From the NCBI RefSeq assembly GCF_963576675.1, contig NC_088913.1, forward strand, positions 89,341,001 to 89,405,000: a DNA stretch of 64,000 bases. The letters run 5' to 3'. This stretch comes from Euphorbia lathyris. Its lineage: Eukaryota > Streptophyta > Magnoliopsida > Malpighiales > Euphorbiaceae. The first letter of the stretch is position 1, and each line of letters begins with the position of its first letter. The position numbers were made by a program, and so were the translations under genes. Positions 33,109-43,934 of the stretch are shown one piece after another. The notes under the pieces are model-generated. The model saw nothing but the letters and a program-made list of their open reading frames with translations, was not told where the DNA came from and did no database searches.

Positions 33109-36086
33109 ATGGATTTAGACGAATGGGATGGCACTAGAGGCATGGACGAGGTTTACGTAAACCTTGATAGAGTGGATACCTTCCACGACCCTACGACACA
33201 TTTGAGCAGGACACGCTGCAACGAGGTAAGTGATTTCTCACTTTCATTTGATTCGAACTCTAGGCTTTAGCATTCCTATACGAACATGATTTGCATGCTA
33301 ACCCTTAGACTGCCTTAGAGGACTTTAGCTAGAAAACGTGAACTCCCTTATTTACAAGTAACACCTGTTTATTTTTGCAAGAATGCGCGCTATATGCATG
33401 TGAATAGTGACACTACGAATTTATGCATGCTAACAGTAAAAATGACGTGAATAGTAAAAATCTAGCTAATGCACGTGAATAGTAAAACATGAATAGTGCG
33501 CGTGAATAGTAAAAATGTGAATAGTGCAAACTTAGCTAATGCACGTGAATAGTGTACGTGAATAGTAAACGTGAATAGTAAAAACTTAGCTAATGCACGT
33601 GAATAGTGCACGTGAATAGTAAAAACGTGAATAGTGCACGTAAATAGTAAACGTGAATAGTAAAAACTTAGCTAATGCACGTGAATAGTAAAATTGTGAA
33701 TGGTAAAAACTTAACTAACGTCTGTGAATAGTAAAACCTAATCTATGCTCCTCGTCACCGTAGACGAGGGTGGATTAAAGAATTGACTAAACCTTACGTG
33801 AATGACCCTACAGGAGAGATTTTTACGCGTTCTTATCAAATGCATGCTTTAGGAGCCGTATTTAAATTTTTTTGTCTTGTTCTTTTTAGTTCATTGAGAT
33901 TTCGGGGACCACCGCCGAGATTCACTCATGGTACGATAGGCTAGGTGCCGCGGCGAGAGCCCGCGTGCGCGAGTTGGGCTTCGAGCCCTTTATTGCAGCG
34001 CTGCCCCGCGCCAACGGGGTATGCGATCCTTTTGGTCTACGGGCCTTATGCGAGCGGTGGGTTGACTCGACCCACACCTTCCACCTTTCCTTTGGGGAAA
34101 TGACCATCTCGCCCCGAGATTTTTCGCTGCTGACAGGATTGCGAGGGAGCAACACTCCCGTCCCTTTCCATTTCGGTATGATGCGACCACGGGTCGGCCC
34201 AGCTAGGCTTGCTTCCTTGATTGGACCGGGTGTTCGTCTATGCGCCAAGTCTACTCCGGCGAAGTTTATCTCCACCGCGAGCCTCTTGAGTAGACGAGAT
34301 TTCTGCGAGACTGACGCTACCGACCTGGCGGTTCGTAGTTTCTTAGTATATGCTCTGAGTGAGACGATTTTCCGCACGAAGGGCGGGAAGGTACACGCAG
34401 GTCTTATTCAGGCACTTAGCGATCTGGATGCAGCGGCTTCCTATGATTGGGCAGGGGCAGGCTTAGCCTTTCTTTACAAGTTCTTGGATCTGACTTGCCG
34501 GAAGCGTAAGGACTTCGGCGGTTATACCTTTGCCCTGCTGGTACGTGACGCCTTCTTGACTTATCCGTCTTGTCTTCTTCGCATTTTTCACACTCCTAGT
34601 CCTCATTTTTACCGCAGGTGTGGGCGTACGAGAGACACATCCTTCCCAGCCGGTCTCGATCTCGACCGAGAGTACCGAGGCCGCCCTTCCTGACTCGATG
34701 GAGGGATTTTGACTTGAGCGCCGAGAGGAGTCGGACAGTGTCGCGGCTTCTGGATTGGATCGACTCGCTGACCCTGAGACAGGTAAATTTAGCCTAATCA
34801 TGCTAGATTTTTGTTTGAGTTCCTCTGACTTTCTCTTTGTGCATTTTTCTTTAGATTAAGTTCAGGTGGGATGACCTCGACTTCGGCCCTGATTATGCAT
34901 ACGTATCGATGATCCAGGAGCAGCAGTGTGTGCTCACCGACCCCTGCGTGCGAGCGTGGTATTTAGGGGATCGAGGCATCACCGGAGTTAGAGACGCTCA
35001 CTGGACGCCGGGTGAGATCCCCGTCTCTATGTTCGCGGTGCGGACCCTGCCTCTATCGGTCATTCGTCGGGACCTGACCCGTCGGTACGTTGGTAGAGCG
35101 GTGTGGATTCACGCATGGGGCCGTGAGCCTTACTTGTCTACTTTGCTGAGTGCGAGGGATGCCCCGGCGGCGGCGATGGATCCGGTGGCGGATGTATTTT
35201 CGAGGGAGGCTGTCGCGGCCGTCTTCGGTCAGGAGGAGGTCCCGGTAAGTGATTCCGCTCCCCTTTTTATTTTATTCATGAGATGCTCGGAGGTTTTATT
35301 GTGTGTTTTGTTTGCAGGAGGGATCCTGGAGGAGTGCCCACTTATCTGATTTCTTTGACGGCACTCGGGCTCAGACACCAGTGTGCGAGCAGCCCTACTT
35401 CGTCGGCGAGTCCTCCAGTGCTGCCCGACCGGAGAGGTCGTCCCTAGGCGTACCTATACCGGGCTACGGGAGGGATTATGCTACGATCTGCTATGACGAT
35501 TCCGGGGCACCTTACGCGGGATTTGAGGCGGCCCCTCCCATCTTCTCCTCGAGAGTCCCATTTGAGCCCTCAGACGCTTCACTGACCACTAGGGAGACTT
35601 GTACAGACTACGTGGAGCTGTCGGGCTACCTACGAGATCGCCTCAGCTTGCGCTGCACCGATCACCTGGTATGTACCATTACTTTACTTTAGTGTAGTGA
35701 AATGTATGCATGTATGTATGATTTATGTTTTTGCCTATGCTGCTTTTTTTTTTTTTTTTTTATTGTAGAGTGATCTGCAGGCCCACGCGCGTAGACAGAG
35801 CGAGCTAGTGCGGGAGGCTGATGCCCGAGTTGGTCATGTCTATCGAGAGAGGAATGACCACTGGTCGGGGGTGATGCGATGGGAGACTGAGGGTCGCCTT
35901 GCCGTCGAGGAGAGGATACGCGATGAGTCGATCAGATGCCTTGCTGCAGAGGAGAGAGCACAAGCTGCTGATGAGAGAGCACGCACCTCTGATGAGAGAG
36001 CGCGTGCTGCCGAGGAGGAATTATCTGCGGAGCGGGCCTCACACTTGAGAGATTTTGAGGATTATTGGGACATTCCTCCGTATTAG
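33109..36086 (+). CDS. Antisense six-exon gene with plant mobile domain (PMD) and coiled-coil tail
   Basis: Exons 33109-33225, 33890-34540, 34618-34782, 34855-35244, 35318-35668, 35769-36086 give 663 codons without a stop; all five introns have GT-AG ends and phase 0. Exons 2-4 carry the plant mobile domain (PF10536 type, also in the MAIN/MAIL family): FEPFIAALPRANG, LRALCERWVDSTHTFHLSFG, EMTISPRDFSLLTGL, then FLTRWRDFDLS and IKFRWDDLDFGPDYAYVS. Exon 5 is Pro/Ser/Tyr-rich with no domain recognised. Exon 6 is a charged helix (AEERAQAADERARTSDERAR) likely to form a coiled coil, ending DYWDIPPY. PMD genes are known both in retrotransposons and as host genes linked to silencing and genome stability; the role here is unknown. 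It is convergent with integrase and has its own TATA box. Intactness beside a broken pol is striking. Confidence 0.85.
33415..33745 (+). repeat. GTGAATAGTAAAA repeats in intron 1
   Basis: More than a dozen short degenerate copies of CACGTGAATAGTAAAA, often joined with ACTTAGCTAATG, inside the 664-nt first intron of the antisense gene. CACGTG (G-box core) occurs at several joins. Other introns of the gene are only 72-100 nt and lack repeats. Confidence 0.8.
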
Positions 36087-36558
36087 GCTCGTTATGTATT
36101 GCTTTGTAGCTTTCATTATTGCTTTGTAGCTTTTTTTTCGATGTATAGCTGATGTATAGGGAGTGGGTGAGTAGCAGGTAGGCTTTTTGTGAAAAGTAGG
36201 ATAAGAAATGTATAACTCATGATTCATATTACCATGCATTCGGTAGATTATAATGATTCCAATCATTCTCGTCAAATATATTCATGCCTTTATTTATTCA
36301 CAAACAACAGAAATACTTAGTCTCTTATACATTGTATTTGTAATTGCTCAAGTCATAACTATTGTTACCAGGACCCGCCTTTCGGTTTTTGGATCCCGAC
36401 GATTTTTCTCCTCTCCTTTTACTATCCCGGAATTTTTAAATGAGTGTCCTTTCGGGTTTTCACTCATTGGGATTTCCCTTATTGTTGCATAGGTCGCCCT
36501 TTGCGGGTTTTCAACCTATCGGGAATTTTCTTTATTTTTCTCTTGTTTTTTTTTTTTT
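36087..36558. other. Convergent 3' region between antisense gene and integrase
   Basis: No gene seen. AT-rich, with several T runs. Both transcripts would end here; polyadenylation sites cannot be fixed by eye. Confidence 0.5.
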
Positions 36559-37912
36559 TACGAAAAGTATTTCTTAAGCCTATACAGGTTGGTAGGTTCG
36601 GAGAATTCCATGCCGTCCATTGTGGTTAACTTCACCGCTCCTTTGCTTAGTATCTTCTTCACGACGAATGGTCCTTCCCAGTTAGGCCTAAACTTGCCAC
36701 ACGGATCTGTTTCAGCACCAAATCTCCTTCTTTGATAGGGCTGGTCTTGACTTTTTTATTGAAAGCCCGAGCCATCCTTCTTTGATATAATTGTACGTGG
36801 TAAAGGGCTTCCATCCTTTTCTCGTCAACTAGAGCCAATTGCTCGCATCGCCTCTTCACCCATTCCGTCTCGGGGATTTCTGCCTCTACCGCAATTCTCA
36901 ACGATCGCTTTTCGATCTCAACCGGCAAAACTGCTTCTGTGCCATACACCAAAGAGAATGGTGTTGCCCCAGTTGAAGTTCTAATTGTCGTGCGATAAGC
37001 CCATAACGCGAGTGGGAGGTGCTCATGCCAATTCCGATGTGATTCCACCGTCTTTACGAGGATCCTCTTAAGGTTCTTATTGGCTGCTTCTACCGCTCCA
37101 TTAGTCTGTGGACGGTACGGAGAAGACCGGTGATGTTCAATGCCATATTCTCGGAAGAGATTTCTTACTTCCCCCTGAAACTGGACCCCATTATCCGTAA
37201 TCATGTGATGAGGCACTCCGAATCTGGTGATTAGGTGTTTTTCAATGAACTTTCTCATCTGCTTGGATCCCAGTTTGCTAAACGACTCTGCTTCTACCCA
37301 CTTGGTGAAATAATCGATGGCGACTGCAATAAACTTATGTCCATTTGAAGCGTTAGGCCTTATCTCGCCAATGATGTCAATGCCTCAAGCAGCGAATGGC
37401 CAAATAGGTGCTAGCACATGTAATTCCATGGCCGGAAGATGACTGCAATCGCCGTGGATTTGACAATCGTGGCATTTCTTCGCATACTCGTTACAATCCC
37501 TTTCCATGGTGAGCCAATAGAAGCCTTGCCTAATAATTTTCTTAGCTAGTACTGCTCCTCCCATATGGGCTCCGCAAATTCCTGAATGTACCGATTCCAT
37601 CGCCTCGCGGGCTTCTCCCGCATCCAAGCATCTTAGTTGTAATCCATCAACGTGCCTTTTGTAAAGCAAGTCGTTGTGGATGACGAACTGACGAGGTAGC
37701 CTTCTAATCACAGCTTGATCCCTAGGTTCTGACTCTGCCGGATATGTCCCATTTTTCATGAAGTTCACGATATCGAAGTACCACGGTTTTTCATCTGCCC
37801 CTAGCAACATTACGTCTTCGTAGCATGGTTTGTGAGATCTTCTCAATACCAACGGTTTCGATCGCAAGATTCCGGGGATTGTCCCAAACTGACACCAAAG
37901 TGGCCAAGGCAT
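36559..37912 (-). pseudogene. Integrase of the Ogre/Tat-like element, broken
   Basis: Frame 37912-37385 holds the HHCC zinc finger (HSGICGAHMGG, CHDCQIHGD). TGA at 37387-37385 falls just before GIDIIG, where Trp is usual. The frame reopens: WVEAESFSKLG, then 37258-36659 with MITDNGVQFQGE and a Glu in NGAVEAAN, so the DDE triad can still be traced. Near 36690 another frameshift separates the C-terminus, which continues in another frame to about 36560 (LYRLKKYF). A one-base shift near 37850 also separates this region from the RNase H frame upstream. Confidence 0.88.
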
Positions 37913-40900
37913 CCGCGGCCTGATTATGAGCTCGAGGAATATGATAGAAGCGACATTCTTTGAATCTCTGTGCCAACCCTTCTAGCTGATCTAGATATGG
38001 GCGTAGCCTTTCTTCCCTGACCTCCCAGTTTCCTTGTGCCTGTTCGATGATTAACTTTGAGTCACCCCAAATTTCGACATATGACGCTCCCAGTGCTGCT
38101 AATGACTCTAAACCATAAACGCACGCTTCATATTCGACCATATTATTGGCGAGAGGGAAGGATAACTTCTTGGCCATCGGGATCCTTTCTCCTTCCGGTG
38201 AGGTAAGTAATACTCCTACTCCGGCTCCATTCGAATTAACTGCTCCGTCGAAAAACATTTTCCACGGTATAACTTCGATTGCGTTCAAGTGTTCATCGGG
38301 GAAATCATAGCTTATCTCTTCTTCCTCTGCGCTCAGGGGTTGGTTGGCCAGAAACTCTGCTACGACCCTTCCTTTGATAACCTTTTTCGTCACATATTCA
38401 ATGTCAAATTCGGACAGAAGCAACAACCATCTGGCTAACTTCCCCATCAAGGATGGAGTTCGGTACAGATACTTCACAGGGTCCATTCGAGAAATAATGA
38501 TCACTTTATACGATTGGAAATAGTGCCGCAGTTTCTTTATCAACCATACTACTGCCACGCATGTCTTTTCGATCATGTTGTACTTGAGCTTGTACTCTAG
38601 AAATTTCTTACTCAAATAATACACCGCGTGCTCCACACCGGTGCCTCCCTCTTGGGCCAACATTGCCCCAATAGACCGCTCCTCAATCGCTACATAGAGG
38701 AGAAGTGGCTTTCCCAGTTTAGGCGGTCTCAACACTGGCGGATTAGACAAGTAGCTCCGGACGCTCTCCAACGCTTGCTGACATTTATCATTCCAAATGG
38801 CGGGTTGGTCTTTCCTTAGCAACTTAAAGATTGGCTTGCAGATTGTGGTGAATCTCGCTATGAACCGACTGATATACTGAACCTGCCCCAGAAACCCTCT
38901 CAATTCCTTCTCATTTCTCGGCGCCGACATCTCCTGTATAGCCTTTACTTTATCAGGATCCACTTCGATTCCCTTGTTTCTGATTACATAGCCTAAGATT
39001 TTCCCCGACGAAACGCCGAAAAAGAACTTCTTCGGGTTTAGCCTTAGCTTGAATTCTGCAATTCGGGCCAAAAACTTCTCGAGTGCGGCAAAGTGCCCTT
39101 CTCTTGTCTCTGATTTGACCATCATGTCATCCACGTAGACTTCTACCTCCTTGTGTATCATGTCATGGAACAGTGCTGTGGCCATTCGCTGGTAGGTTGC
39201 CCCGACATTTTTCAAACCAAATGGCATTACTCTGTAACAGTATGTCCCCCACTTAGTTGTGAACGAGGTTTTTGCCTTGTGCTTTTCGGCCATCTGAACT
39301 TGCATGTAGCCCATGAAACCATCCACATTCGTGTGTAAGACGCTTGACGCTGCACTATCGATCAATACATCGATATGAGGCAATGCGAACTCATCCTTGG
39401 GGCATGCCTTGTTAAGATCTCTGTAATCAACGCACATCCTCACTTTGCCGTTCTTTTTCACAATTGGTACCACATTCGCGACCCAAGGGGGATAGTCGAT
39501 TACCTCGATGAACCCTGCTTCTAATTGCTTCTTCACCTCTTCTCTGATCTTATCTTCCCATTCTGGTCTCATACGTCGGAGCTTCTGCTTTACGGGCTTT
39601 GCTTCGGGGTAAGTTGGAATGCGGTGAGTTACGATTGATTGATCAATTCCAGGCATGTCTTCGTATGCCCAGGCGAATACCATTTCGTATTTTTTAATTA
39701 TTCTCTCGAATTCTTTTCTCTCTTCAATAGTTAATTCTTGAGCAATTTGTATAAGTTTAGGATTTTCATCCGTACCAAGATTGAAAGTTGACATTTCTAT
39801 TGCATTGATTTCAAATGTAGGCATGTTATATGAATGAGAATGCATGGAATGATCATGATCAACATCAAGCAAGTAAGCAAAATCAGAGTTCATTTCATTG
39901 ATAGTGTGGGTAATTACATCATCTGACTCAAACAAAGCAGTAATACAATTTTCATCATCCGGGCCCTCGGACTTCTCATGAATTTCGGAGGTGCAAGGCT
40001 CATCTTCCTCTCCCGCAGTTGCCTCAATGGTGATGATCTGCTCCTCGGCATTCAAATCCAGCACCATGATCTCCTCGACAAAGAAGCTCGCTTTTCCTTT
40101 GCCCCAGTTGGCAATATCATTGAAGATTTCAAACCCTGGCAGAATCTTTCCTTCCGTGCTAGTCCACGACTCGGGGGTTCCTGAATATGCCTTTCCATGC
40201 CCCTCGCTTACAAAATACTTCCTCAAGCCTACTTTTCCTTCAGCACTCGCATTGGACGGACTTCCCTGCTCATATCCCAAACCCCTCCGGGTTTTCTGAC
40301 TCTTAAAGTCCGGAAATTCTGGCAACCCCTGATGGTGTGCTCCTAAGCCCATTCCCGGGATGAAACGTCCCTTCATCATCTTCACCACATCGGTGGTCAT
40401 GCTCGACTCGTAAATCCCAGAGACTTGGAATCCGGAGAACAGTTGAGGCTCAATTCCCAATGCTGCCACCGAGCTCAATTTCTCAGCTCTAATTGTCACT
40501 ATCTCCTCCCCGAAGGGGAATTTAATCATTTGGTGGAGCGTGGAGGGCACACCTCCCAACTGATGGAACCAAGGGCGTCCCAACAGCACAGCAAAAGTTA
40601 CCGGGATATCCAACACTGTGAACTCAGTTTCTTTCTCGTGCGGCCCCACTTTCAACTTGGCCTTGAAGACTCCTTCAATGTGCCTACGGCTGTCATCATA
40701 TGCTCTAATCACAGTTTCAGAGGCTGTCAAATCTCCTCTTTCCACTCGCAATTTCGACAAGAGTTTCAACGGGCAAACATTAATGGCCGATCCATCATCG
40801 ACCATCACACAGCTAGTCTTCTTCCCGTTAATTTTTGCTCGGATATACAATGGTTTATTGTGAGCCTTCCCCTCTTCTGGGAGATCCTCGTCGGCAAATG

Positions 40901-41252
40901 TGATCTCAGTCTTCTTTCGGGCCATTATTGCCCCTACTAGCGCTGCCGGCTCAGTATCGGTGGAAATAACTAGATTCTGCAATTCCTTCATTAGATTTTC
41001 ACGATGGTACTTAGAATGGCACAAAACCTCCCAAACCGTGGACTTAGCTTGCGTCTTCTTTAACTGCTCAAGAACTTGGTCATCGGGCTTAGGAGCCGAC
41101 CCTTCTCCAATCTCAGTTTCTACCATTGGTGCCTTTCCTTCGGCCACACGACCTGATCTCGTCATTACTGCGATTTCCGGCTCATCATCCGATTCATCCC
41201 AAATGTTAATAGGAATCTTCCGATTGGCATCTTCCTCGTCCGAGGAACTCTC
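37791..41252 (-). pseudogene. Protease - RT - RNase H polyprotein of the Ogre/Tat-like element
   Basis: The 1124-codon frame starts at ATG 41165 and is open upstream to 41252, next to the TAG that ends the preceding ORF in the same frame. Protease motif VDDGSAINVCPL near residue 123. RT: RMCVDYRDLNKACPKD and catalytic VYVDDMMVKS near residue 675. Ty3-type RNase H next, then archaeal-type RNase H (MFFDGAVNSNGAGVGVLL, near residue 968), again a Tat-lineage mark. This stretch is open for more than 1100 codons, but integrase is out of frame after about 37850. Confidence 0.92.
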
Positions 41253-42416
41253 CTAAATGTCCACGACCATTAAATCCATGACATGAGGAACACTCGGATT
41301 TAGGAAAAAGGGATCTGCCGATCCATACAAAGCCCAACCTATCAACTCATCGTAGTCACGGAGGGACACTCTACTCATCCTTCTTGCGGCCAACGGAATA
41401 GCACCTCGTTGTATGCACATAAGCTGCACCTTATCGCTCATTGTCTCATTACACTGCTCGTAACGGTGCCTCCACCTTCTAGCATAATCCACAAAATGTT
41501 CCTCGAGGAATTGCCTAATCCTGTCCAGATCGTCCAGGGATCCCGTCCACGGAATGTACATTTCATATCTCGCCACAAAGGCGCTTCTGAGTGGTACCCA
41601 ATGACACATCTCTTCCTCTGACAGACCCTGATGCCACAATAAGGCTTCACTTATCAAGGTTTCCGAAAAATGTTCATGCAACTCACACTGCGGAAATCCG
41701 GCGTTATACATATGATCGCGGAATATCCTCGCATGCTCCACAGGATCCTGGTATCCACCATACCTAGGCATTGCTAACATCATATCAGGTGTTTGGTAAG
41801 ACGGGGAATCAGGGGTTTGCTCTGCTAGCATCCATACTGTATACTCCTTGATAAATCTCTTCGTCATTGCTACCCAATCGGTCTTAACATACATCGGCAG
41901 CGACATGTACCACATCAACGGTTCTCCCATCAACGAATTACAAAACAAGCTAGTGATCTCTTCCTCTTTAAAACCCAAGGCTGCCATAGCCGACAAGTAG
42001 AAGTGAAGGTGCTCCATAGGGTCCTTATTGCCGTTATACTTGCTCACCCTTGGCAATGGACGTTTGATGGGTCCAATCTGCATCGCAAAGCGCTCCGCAG
42101 TTCTATCTTCAGCTCTTTGATACTTTTCTAGAAACAAACCCGACAACCGATCCCAATCGTGCTTGCAAGAGTCGGGTAGTGAGTGGAACCATTCCAAAGG
42201 CTCGCCCATTAGCGAATGGTGGAACCACTGAGCAATTTCATCTACTCCGAAGGATTCAATAAACATGTCGTGCATATATTCACGCAAGTGCACTTCGGGG
42301 TCCCTTCCTCCACTAAACAAACCTAAATTTGGCACGATAGTCCGAGACGACCCTTCTCCGGTCTCTTCAGCACTATCCTCGTCATATGGTGCTCCACCAT
42401 CCGATCCTTCTCCCAT
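41253..42416 (-). CDS. Extra ORF with three tandem gag-like domains
   Basis: 387 codons between gag and protease, in the frame of both. Three copies of the same fold-like unit are visible: residues 29-99 (FSGGRDPEVHLREYMHDM, SLMGEPLEWFHSLP), 120-193 (YNGNKDPMEHLHFYLSAM, SLMGEPLMWYMSLP) and 215-285 (YGGYQDPVEHARIFRDHM, SEALLWHQGL). Each follows the retrotransposon gag pattern: a G.DP..H start, a hydrophobic helix, L.GE.L.W...LP, then a F....Y end. After unit 3 comes a gag-like C-terminal helical region (FVDYARRWRHRYEQ). No zinc knuckle seen. A TAA (42431-42429) separates it from gag and a TAG (41255-41253) from protease. Function unknown; it may be an accessory capsid protein. Confidence 0.8.
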   Translation of the reverse strand: MGEGSDGGAPYDEDSAEETGEGSSRTIVPNLGLFSGGRDPEVHLREYMHDMFIESFGVDEIAQWFHHSLMGEPLEWFHSLPDSCKHDWDRLSGLFLEKYQRAEDRTAERFAMQIGPIKRPLPRVSKYNGNKDPMEHLHFYLSAMAALGFKEEEITSLFCNSLMGEPLMWYMSLPMYVKTDWVAMTKRFIKEYTVWMLAEQTPDSPSYQTPDMMLAMPRYGGYQDPVEHARIFRDHMYNAGFPQCELHEHFSETLISEALLWHQGLSEEEMCHWVPLRSAFVARYEMYIPWTGSLDDLDRIRQFLEEHFVDYARRWRHRYEQCNETMSDKVQLMCIQRGAIPLAARRMSRVSLRDYDELIGWALYGSADPFFLNPSVPHVMDLMVVDI

Positions 42417-42428
42417 CGGTTCATCCTT

Positions 42429-43934
42429 TTATTCCTCACCCAAGAAGGACACATACAGACCATTTCCCACCTTGCTTTTTTCTACGGAGTCCAACAACTC
42501 CTCTACATCTTCCTCAAAGGATTCCATCACTACAGTTTCTGTCAAACCAACTCCTATCACACTCACCCTATGATTAGGAAATGGATTGCGCCTAACGAAA
42601 GGGTTTGCTGACGAAGGATCAGCTATCTTCTTCTCCTCAATCAAATCTTGGATTTCATGTTTCAGCCTCTCGCAATTCTCAATCGTATGTCCATAACTGT
42701 TGTGGAACTCACAATACCCTCTAGCCTGAATCTGCAGAGTAGGTTGAGCTTTGTTATACGGACTAAGGGCTTTCAACAATCCTTTCTTCTGCAAGCGTTC
42801 AAAAACTTTCGCATAGGTCTGATCGAACTTGGCGAACCGCCTCTTTTCAATAGCATTAAGATCAACCCCTTTCACTGCTGCGGATTCCGTACTCGCGCTA
42901 GGCCCTCCGACACTATATCCCGACTTCGTCCATTTGGTATAAGCTTTCTTCGGCTCCCCATCCCCTTCAACATTCAACGCACAACTATACATCTGATTGA
43001 AATCCATAAACGACATATACCGCAACTCATTCTTAATATACGGCAACGTATTGCCAATCACCATTCGGATCTGATCCTGCTCCAGCGGCTTCTGTTTCAT
43101 CACCGCGGCCTTAGCCCTCCATCTTTTCACAAAATCGGAAAAGGATTCCCCAGCCTGTTGCTTAGTGCTCTCTAATTCTTTCAAAGTGACCTCCAGCATG
43201 GTGTTAAAGCTATACTGAGCGATGAATGACTTCGCTAATTCTTTCCAATCCTTCTTTGTCACCATCGGTAATGCATGAAACCATGTGAGGGCAGCCCCCT
43301 CCAGGTAGGTGTTAAATAGCCCCAGGACTTGATCCTCAGTCAGGATCGTGTGCTTCATCACCGCAACATACTGATTCATGTGAGCGGTGGGATCTCCAGT
43401 TCCATCGAACTTTTTCATGTCAGGGAGACGAAATTTCAGAGGCAAAGCTGTTGCAGACAAACAATTCTTCAAGTTGTAGAAATCCTGACTTCCGGAGCTT
43501 CCTCCGCGCAAGTCCTGCACTTCCTGTATGATGTGTTGCTTCCACTCCTCTTCCTTAGCTTTCTCCTTCTCTAACTGTTTTCGGACATAATCCTGATAAT
43601 CCTCCTCATTCCCAAAGCGAGGGCCATCGTTCACCTCATTCTCAGCACGCTTACTACCACTCTTGTTGTCCTTCAGTGCTAACTCAGCTAGCTGGGCCAA
43701 GATTGCGGCCAGCTGATCATTGATATTGTTCACAGAATTCTCTAATTCAGCCACCTTCTCGTCGGTTGCAGACATACTGACGGAAGACTGAGTATACTCG
43801 GATGAAGATGATTCAGAAGCCATAACTACTGATTCGGAACTGTCTACTCGCAACTGATCAAACTGTCTGACAAGCCGATTACTCTCGCGAAACCACAACC
43901 GCTTAATGATGACATCTGCGCGAACGGTATCCAT
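42429..43934 (-). CDS. Gag of the Ogre/Tat-like element
   Basis: 501 codons, start MDTVRADVIIKRLWF. Residues about 65-95 form a short heptad-like helix (VAELENSVNNINDQLAAILA). The gag domain lies at about 172-245 (MKKFDGTGDPTAHMNQYVAV, EGAALTWFHALP) followed by FSDFVKRWRAKA. Near residue 410 a Cys/His motif, CEFHNSYGHTIENC, precedes the polar C-terminus. Ends at TAA 42431-42429; four codons later the triple-gag ORF starts in the same frame. Gag forms the virus-like particle that holds the RNA. Confidence 0.9.
   Translation of the reverse strand: MDTVRADVIIKRLWFRESNRLVRQFDQLRVDSSESVVMASESSSSEYTQSSVSMSATDEKVAELENSVNNINDQLAAILAQLAELALKDNKSGSKRAENEVNDGPRFGNEEDYQDYVRKQLEKEKAKEEEWKQHIIQEVQDLRGGSSGSQDFYNLKNCLSATALPLKFRLPDMKKFDGTGDPTAHMNQYVAVMKHTILTEDQVLGLFNTYLEGAALTWFHALPMVTKKDWKELAKSFIAQYSFNTMLEVTLKELESTKQQAGESFSDFVKRWRAKAAVMKQKPLEQDQIRMVIGNTLPYIKNELRYMSFMDFNQMYSCALNVEGDGEPKKAYTKWTKSGYSVGGPSASTESAAVKGVDLNAIEKRRFAKFDQTYAKVFERLQKKGLLKALSPYNKAQPTLQIQARGYCEFHNSYGHTIENCERLKHEIQDLIEEKKIADPSSANPFVRRNPFPNHRVSVIGVGLTETVVMESFEEDVEELLDSVEKSKVGNGLYVSFLGEE

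Noticed and set aside
41253..42416. Possibility that the 387-codon ORF is an envelope protein
   Set aside because: No signal peptide or transmembrane segment visible, position is between gag and protease, and the repeats follow the gag pattern.
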